Below, piece by piece: positions 6,980 to 12,477 of a DNA stretch of 12,477 nucleotides (position 1 is its first letter; the number at the start of each line of letters is the position of its first letter). The stretch lies in the NCBI GenBank assembly GCA_003024985.2, contig PXIH01S0004595.1. One strand, written 5' to 3'. The stretch is from Euperipatoides rowelli. Its lineage: Eukaryota > Onychophora > Udeonychophora > Euonychophora > Peripatopsidae. The notes beneath the pieces were generated by a model that was not told the DNA's origin, did no database searches, and saw only the letters and a list, made by a program, of their open reading frames with translations. A program made the position numbers and the translations under genes.

Positions 6980-8640
6980 ATTTGTAATTAAATTTCTTTA
7001 GAGAATGAGTAATCCACTTCAATTACGTTTCGTAAAAACCCAGTAGAATTCACGACACAGCAATGAAATGTCTCTTTATTTGTTTTTAATAACATCGTAG
7101 AGAAGGAGAAGCACTTTGAGCAAAATAAAATACCTTAATAGCCTAAATCCTAATCACTATATAACACAAGATATGAAAAAAAAAAAAGACAAAGAATTTT
7201 GCAAAACTTAATAATAATACTATTTTTAATGATTGAACATAAATTGCCCTACAAGAAAAAGATGAGTTTTGAATATAATCTAAATTTCTATTTTTTTTTT
7301 ACCATTTGTTTATAATTTAAATAGTAATATATTACAATTTAAAATAAAGAAGTTGCAGCATTTTTTAAATCACGTGGCTGTCGATGCACCTATCCAAATC
7401 CAGCACAATCCAAGAAAAATTAAAAACAATCGTGACTATCCATAATGACAATAGTTTTATTTAGCTTTAATCGATGGATACAATATTTACAATTATTGGT
7501 AATTTATTTTACAACTTCCAGACATTTTAATAAAATATAGGGTAATTTTAATTAATATATTTAATGTAAAGTATTATTGAGCTTTTACAACATACTTTTT
7601 CAATAAAAGTGTTTTAATAAATTTGAAAAAAATAAAAAAAATATTGGTAGGCTAATCGTAATACTGTATATTCGGGATTGTTTTGTACCTCTTTATTCAT
7701 AGAAAAATTAATACCATCGAAAGTGGATAATCAGATTTTATCTAAAAGTTACTGTATATTTTTGAATTTTGATATTTATTTTTACACTCGTACTGGTATA
7801 CAGTATGTTTAGATCTCTTAATTGTAATTTTAAAAGTTACATTCTGTATATTTTGTTTTTGATTGATTTTATAAATCATTGTATTTTCATTATATTCTTG
7901 TCGAGTGGTTTAAGATAAATGCCGTAAATAAATACATCTGTAAATAAAAATTCCACAAAGCCTTACCTAGTATCGTGTGTTTTTTCCAGCTCTTTGTTAA
8001 AATTATGGGTAAACAAAGTTACATTTTTTTCTTTGCTAAAAGACGACAGTTTATAGAAAATAAACAAATTTATATTTTAAGATCAAATTGAAAATATTTT
8101 GACTGATTTATACCAAGTAAAGTTATAGTATGTAAAAATATTTATTTTTAAAGATTATATAATGTGATTGAAATAACTGATATTTAATAAAATTGGTATT
8201 TTTTTTTTTTTTTTTGCTACTTAACTCCTTAAAAAAACAAACTACTGATTTTAGGTTAGGGTTTTTTTAAACCCTTTTAAAAAATTATAGTGCGAGTGCG
8301 ATCCATGAGGGCATGTCATAACACTAGGATATATATAAAAATAATATTGGAACAGTTGATAAAATTTGTTAGACCTCATTTAAACAGATAATAATTAATT
8401 TCACTACCGTACCTATAATTATAAAATAAATTTATATTAAATTTTTGGGATTTAGTTATTTATTAAAGTAGATAATGCATCAACACTCTACTTTTTGGTT
8501 TTCTTTATAGCTTTAGACAAAATCTCAAATAGTTTACGATTTTTAGAAAATTATTTTGTTAAAATGAACATTTTATAAGCGTCCATAAAATCCTGAATTT
8601 ATGAACATCATGTCATCCTTTGAAAAATATAAGATGTAAG
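6980..8640. other. AT-rich stretch without a convincing gene
   Basis: Mostly AT-rich with A and T runs (17 T at 8199-8215). A 26-codon frame at 7343-7423 includes KSRGCRCTYPNPAQS, and an AG at 7357-7358 could feed it in phase 1, but the acceptor lacks a pyrimidine tract and the frame is short. A short frame beginning MSNPLQLRFVKTQ near 7004 is probably chance. The word ACTGTATATT or a close variant recurs near 7662, 7751 and 7843. TACCGTAC lies at 8405-8412. Confidence 0.4.
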
Positions 8641-8739
8641 TAGGGGTCTACGATACTCGAAAATATCAAGCGAGTTCAAGTTTGGATCCTGCTCATATTC
8701 GCTCATTATATTTTCTAAAATCAAAATTTTCGAGTATCG
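8641..8739 (+). mobile_element. hAT-like end with a 14-bp inverted repeat
   Basis: TAGGGGTCTACGATACTCGA resembles the TAGGGGTG..ACGATAC termini of one hAT group. CGATACTCGAAAAT (8651-8664) is repeated in inverse orientation as ATTTTCGAGTATCG (8726-8739), separated by 61 bp. Several further CGAG or CTCG words lie between and just after. GATGTAAG would be one 8-bp target copy on the left. No opposite terminus (CCCCTA preceded by CGTAGA) was found, so this is a one-ended remnant or a solitary terminal hairpin. Confidence 0.35.
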
Positions 8740-10161
8740 AATCAAAAACGAGTAGCCTTTTTCATACATGAGTTAAAATGTTTTCTAGGTTAAAATATTA
8801 AAAAGAAGAAAATATAAAAAAATTTAGTTATGCTAATAGTCCGTTAATATTTTGAAAATGGTATTTTGCAAAGGATTTCCACAGTTTGTATTCCCAACTC
8901 TTTTATACAGAAGATCATTAGCTCAGCAAATATCATTGTTTATAAAATCTTTTCTGCTGTTAATAAATAGTAAATAATATTGCATGTCATTAACTTTAAA
9001 TACACGAGGAAAAAAAATGATGAGCATTTAAAAATAAAAGTATTCTGCGTCAAATATATTTTCTTTCAGCACTTCTTAAAGTGCTAAATTAAATTTTTTT
9101 ATATTATAAAATAGTTCCCATAATGCTAATTATTAAAAGGAATCTTTTATTACACTTTAGTTTTTTATAATTAAATTTCTTAATTAAAAAAAAATACTGT
9201 AAGTAAATTTTATATTTTCTTTCTAATATCTATACTCTATAAAGATAAATATTCATTTGAAATGTAACAAGTTGCTTGTTTCTAAAGAATATGACAAAAA
9301 AGGAAATTTTAATCAGCGTATTATTGTACAAGCGACACTGATTTCACTTGCTTACAAAATTGAGTATTTATGGGTTGTCTATAAGCACTGACTTTCACCT
9401 TTGGTCTTACACATTAACTTTTTAAAAAGAACGGTGGATAGATTATCCACTTATAAAACAATGGGTTAAGAAATGGCATCTTTTTTTAATTAGTGACATA
9501 ATTTCTACCAATGTATTGTGTCTTAATTTATAAAGTATTTATTGATAACATATACAGTACAGTATATCATAATGTTGGCTCATACAACCACTGTCAGGAC
9601 AACGTTGGCTTAAGTCCCCACTACAGAAAATAACTAGTAAATTGTAAAATAAGTTTAAAGACAGTCCAACTCTGGTGTAAACAATAAATACAAAAGTAGG
9701 TAATTAAAAAAATTTGCTTATCTAAGTTTACAAGAATGAGCATTTAGTGTACCCGGCTACCCAGTCACAAAATATACAGGAAAATCCCAGAATAGGTTTG
9801 AAATGGTTTACTGACGACGATATACTTTTTTTATAGTTAAATCTCCTCCCGGCCTGACTTGAAATATGAGAATTAAACTTAAATTGTAACTTATGCATGA
9901 TTTTGAGTGAGATGCCAGGGCAGGCCGAAAAACAAATTATTCAATTTAAAGCTGGTGCCATGCCCCCATGTTCAAATGACAACATTAAGAAAATTAGCTT
10001 ATGTAAATAAATACACTTGTTCTCTTCCATGTGGTATCTTTACAATAAAGAAAAACCAAGTTAAGCACGAGAGGAATGATCTATAAACAGATTCGTTATA
10101 GTAGCAACATTTTTATTCTGTACCATTTATCTTTACTTTTGATTTAGCATCATTTATTCAG
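8740..10161. other. AT-rich stretch without a gene
   Basis: No coding signal is convincing. A small perfect hairpin (GTGGATA, GAT, TATCCAC) lies at 9434-9450, and GTTGGCT is repeated near 9575 and 9605. A 7-bp inverted pair (CGGCCTG and CAGGCCG, near 9849 and 9921) flanks 65 bp of AT-rich DNA; it is too short to call an element. Confidence 0.4.
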
Positions 10162-10256
10162 TGAAAACTTATTATAAAGAAATCCTGGATATAAGGAAGA
10201 AATCCCATCAAACAAACCTGAATTTGTTTCGATATTGCAAACTGCTACAGTGCTAG
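10162..10256 (+). CDS. Candidate terminal exon B of the two-exon gene (alternative)
   Basis: The acceptor ATCATTTATTCAG feeds phase 1, giving Val and then a 30-residue frame that includes KTYYKEILDIRKKSH and ends at TAG (10254-10256). The other two frames stop within five codons. GC is moderately raised over the segment and the residues look protein-like (charged helix followed by LNLFRYCKLLQC). It would need a 3.5-kb intron from 6686. The open frame extends a little upstream of the acceptor, so the signal does not pin the boundary. No domain is recognised. Confidence 0.25.
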
Positions 10257-10375
10257 ATATGAAAAGCTATTTTTTATTTTTGCTTTCATCTGTCAAACTT
10301 GGTTCTTTGATCGCCTAGTCAGTACATCTATCCAAATTATTAAATTCTCATGATGAAAATAGATTGAGTCCAACT

Positions 10376-10556
10376 AGGAGAAAAGGCAGAACTAAGTCTT
10401 TGTGTTGTCTTCCCCCCGTTCCCCCCACAACACACACACACCATGTACTATTAGGGAAAAATTACCGGCATTAAATTTTTCCTAATGGTACATTGTGTGT
10501 GTTGGAGGGGATGGGGGGGGGGGACAACATAATGACCAAGTTCTGCCTTTTCTCCT
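10376..10556. mobile_element. Foldback (MITE-like) element, 181 bp, almost entirely inverted arms
   Basis: The left arm (10376-10463) starts AGGAGAAAAGGCAGAACT, and the right arm (10474-10556) ends AGTTCTGCCTTTTCTCCT, its exact complement. The arms stay complementary, with mismatches and length changes, through a C-rich and CA-rich section (CCCCCCGTTCCCCCC, then ACACACACAC) matched by GTGTGTGTTGG and an 11-G run (10513-10523), then ATTAGG against CCTAAT. The loop is only about 10 nt (ACCGGCATTA). No clear target-site duplication is visible (left flank CAACT, right flank TAATCG). It could be a non-autonomous DNA transposon reduced to its ends or a local inverted duplication. If transcribed it would form a long hairpin RNA. 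Confidence 0.7.
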
Positions 10557-11508
10557 TAATCGTTAATACAAGTGTAGTGGGTTATAGAGGCTATTAATGT
10601 AAATTACTAAATTATCATATTGGTCAAATTATATATAAGTAAGAAGCGGATAACCCTTCTGAAAATACTGCTTGCTTTCTATACCTTTTTCTTATGTTCT
10701 GATAATTTATATCCCATATTATAATTTATTTAACTTAATATTGAAAGCTTTTTTTTTTTTTTTTGTAAACTAGTATAAAGTGAAGCTCACTGCTGTTCTG
10801 GTTAACGGCATTGCTGACGGAAGTTGTGTAAAACTATATATAAAGTTAACTAAAAATGAAATTAAATGACTATTATTTATTTATTTTATGTTGTATTAGA
10901 GTTGGCACATAGTTATTTATTATCTAGTTGGAGTTAAGATGTTGAGATGAAGATTAGGACTGTAAACAATAATTAGTCAATTAATTTAGTCATTTTAATC
11001 GTGTAAACGTGCAGTCATACACCATTGGTTGTTTCAGAATAACGGCTGCTTTTGGATAACATCACAGTCTAAATAGACATCTAGGCGTTTTAATGCGAAT
11101 ACTCTTTTTTTTTTAATAAACAAACTTTATTAAAACATAAAATAGAAATTTGAAATTATTAAAGTACAAAAAAAAAGTTCATCGTTTAAGTAATTTGAAA
11201 AATACATTTTTTTTTTCAAATGGTACAAAAAATTAAAAACTCTGCCATAAAGTTATATATGAATACCTATTTCAACTTCATTGGTTCATGTGTATTTTTG
11301 TAAAAAAAAATGCTTGTTTAATTAATCAATTTGTTATATTTGATTGAAATATCCTTCAAAATTCGACTTGTATAGCAATATTTATCAAAATACACCAAAA
11401 AAAAGCATTGATAAACCACTTTAAGAGATTACCAAAAAAAAATTATAGGCCTATACTTTCACTTTCTGTATGTGAATCATTACCACACTTGTATTTTATT
11501 TTCACCAG
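10557..11508. other. AT-rich stretch without a gene
   Basis: It contains a 16-T run (10749-10764), several A runs and TAGGCCTA at 11446-11453. No coding frame with splice support was found. Confidence 0.45.
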
Positions 11509-11613
11509 CTGTCATTGTTATTGTTGAACTTTTGTGGTGGTTGGAAAATGCTGGAGGAAAGACAAAATCTCATATTTCATAGCTTACGTGAGAAGTTGCT
11601 GGAATTGCTGTAA
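11509..11613 (+). CDS. Candidate exon C, open in two frames (alternative terminal exon)
   Basis: A good acceptor (TATTTTATTTTCACCAG) opens this segment. Entered in phase 1, as the exon at 6517-6685 requires, it completes an Ala codon, reads VIVIVELLWWLENAGGKT and a few more residues, and stops at TAG (11580-11582). Entered in phase 0 it is open for 34 codons, including MLEERQNLIFHSLREKL, to TAA at 11611-11613, which looks at least as protein-like. ACGTGAGA at 11587 could also be a donor. AATAAA at 11983-11988 would serve as a polyadenylation signal. The segment has GC above background, but the correct frame and gene cannot be decided. Confidence 0.28.
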   Translation: MSLLLLNFCGGWKMLEERQNLIFHSLREKLLELL

Positions 11614-12122
11614 AGGAGTGATGCTCTAGGCACACGTGATATTTACTAGGCACATTGTGAGTTACAGTATGTAACAATGACTTTATTGTTTCAAATAGTG
11701 GATTCTCTCAACTGAAGTCCCACCCTAATGGTAAAAAAACAAATAATTTTTTTTTTGTATATTTCATTTTTAAGCTAATTCTTAAACAAATTATTTTTAT
11801 ATATACGTAAATGTGAGGTATTGTACGTAAACTGAGGTATGGGACCATTGGAAGGATATATTTACATGTGAAGTGACAAAGTGAAGAGGGTATATCTGTG
11901 TCCAGAATATATTTAAATGTTCTGACAACTATAAAGAAAGAAAAACTGATAGGCTTAAGTATAAGTTATTTTCTGAAGGAAGAATAAATTATAGAGAGAG
12001 TAAACAGTGTTGTTTGGAGAAGGAGAGACAGGAGGAAAAGGAATTCCATTTTTTTTATTGCTAGATGTATGTTGCACGCCAAGTTTGAGGACACTGAATA
12101 CTAATTCAGCTAACTATAAATA
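11614..12122. other. Mixed AT-rich stretch, possible 3' untranslated region
   Basis: If the exon at 11509 ends a gene, this would be its 3' UTR with AATAAA at 11983. A purine-rich section (12000-12045) and a possible mini-exon (11701-11732, between CAAATAG and GGTAAAA) are present, but the latter matches no neighbouring phase. Confidence 0.25.
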
Positions 12123-12230
12123 ATGGGTCGCGGCTGTGTTCACATCAGAACAATACCATGTATTGGACACCATTTCTCAATGGCAACAGATAAATTGACT
12201 ACACGAAGGGGTTCTTCCAATCAATGTATA
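12123..12230 (+). CDS. Possible first coding exon of a second gene (or a 50-codon ORF)
   Basis: An ATG preceded by an in-frame TAA (12117-12119) opens a frame starting MGRGCVHIRTIPCIGHHF, followed by SMATDKLTTRRGSSNQCI. GTAAGT follows directly at 12231 in phase 0 and would be a strong donor. Unspliced, the frame continues 14 more codons to TAA at 12273-12275. GC is clearly higher than upstream. A competing frame from the AG at 12108-12109 is also open for about 27 codons (SHQNNTMYWTPFLNGN), so openness may only reflect composition. No domain is recognised and the partner exon would lie outside the window. Confidence 0.25.
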
Positions 12231-12276
12231 GTAAGTGTATTGAACATTCTTAAATACAGAGAAACAGGCACATAAC

Positions 12277-12477
12277 CAGTGGCGGCTCCTGGTTGCTAAA
12301 TAAAGTGGGGCACAGTTTTTTGTTTAAAAAACAATCGGGGGTTTTAGGGGTGCTGTAAGCCCCCCAATGGGGTCCAGGAGCGAAGCCCCTGGAAGCAAAT
12401 TGATTTTATGATTTTACAAGTCTCAGAGAACCTTTTACACACCACTGTTGTAAGTTATTTTATCTTGATTGATTATA
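12277..12477 (+). mobile_element. Left end of a hAT-like element, cut off by the window edge
   Basis: CAGTGGCGGCTCCTGG is close to the CAGTGGCGGATCCAGG type of terminus that I associate with animal hAT elements; it begins with the hAT signature CAGNG. CACATAAC immediately upstream would be the 8-bp target copy. Subterminal structure is present: GCTCCTGG (12285-12292) pairs with CCAGGAGC (12374-12381), and CCCC-AAT-GGGG forms a small hairpin. The GGGG and CCCC-rich composition contrasts with the flanking AT-rich DNA. No transposase frame is visible in the 200 bp present, so whether it is autonomous is unknown. Confidence 0.5.

Noticed and set aside
7343-7423. 26-codon frame with GCRC
   Set aside because: It is short, its acceptor has no pyrimidine tract, and CXC-like spacing alone is not enough to call a zinc-binding domain.
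9849-9927. CGGCCTG / CAGGCCG inverted pair
   Set aside because: Seven bases with no flanking duplication; too short to define an element.
1-12477. tRNA, rRNA, CRISPR, riboswitch or bacterial operon
   Set aside because: No tRNA B-box or acceptor-stem pattern, no regular spaced repeats, and no ribosome-binding-site plus long-ORF organisation was seen on either strand.

Overview
The window looks like nuclear DNA of an animal, most likely an invertebrate. It is very AT-rich (roughly 70-75% A+T by eye), has no dense bacterial-type ORFs or ribosome binding sites, and carries GT..AG splice signals, long homopolymer runs and several transposon termini. Recurrent GC-core palindromic words (TAGGCCTA four times, TACCGGTA twice, TACCGTAC three times) and hAT-like ends are reminiscent of marine invertebrate genomes such as echinoderms. 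That last point is recollection of style, not proof. One base (489) is undetermined (N).

Layout. Positions 1-120 are a GC-richer block, open on both strands, that may be a cut-off exon. Positions 121-2830 are A-rich, gene-poor DNA. It holds a decayed LTR-like unit (about 1432-1694, with TATA box, initiator, AATAAA and a GT-rich tail in the expected order), a hAT-type terminus (1823), a small tandem repeat (2076-2097) and a polypurine-tract-like site (2255).

The best gene evidence is a plus-strand pair of coding exons. A 15-codon first coding exon (2886-2930) is joined by a 3,586-nt intron to a 169-nt exon (6517-6685). The second exon is open in only one frame and has a perfect CAG|GTAAGT donor. 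The junction phases agree (phase 0 to phase 0), giving a 71-residue N-terminal piece rich in Ser/Asn. I do not recognise the protein. Its continuation is unresolved: at least four downstream acceptors give a phase-1-compatible short ending (6827, 7359, 10162, 11509).

The large intron contains a GC-rich island (about 3340-3480) with a 72-codon minus-strand open frame and a motif resembling a hammerhead-ribozyme core; this looks like a transposon relic. Downstream of 6685 most sequence is AT-rich with no visible gene. Exceptions are a hAT-like end with a 14-bp inverted repeat (8641-8739), a 181-bp foldback element with CA/C-rich and G-rich arms (10376-10556), a possible first coding exon (12123-12230), and the left end of another hAT-like element running off the window (12277-12477).

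No RNA gene, CRISPR array or prokaryotic-type system was found. The protein-level calls rest only on reading frames and splice signals and should be treated as gene predictions, not established genes.
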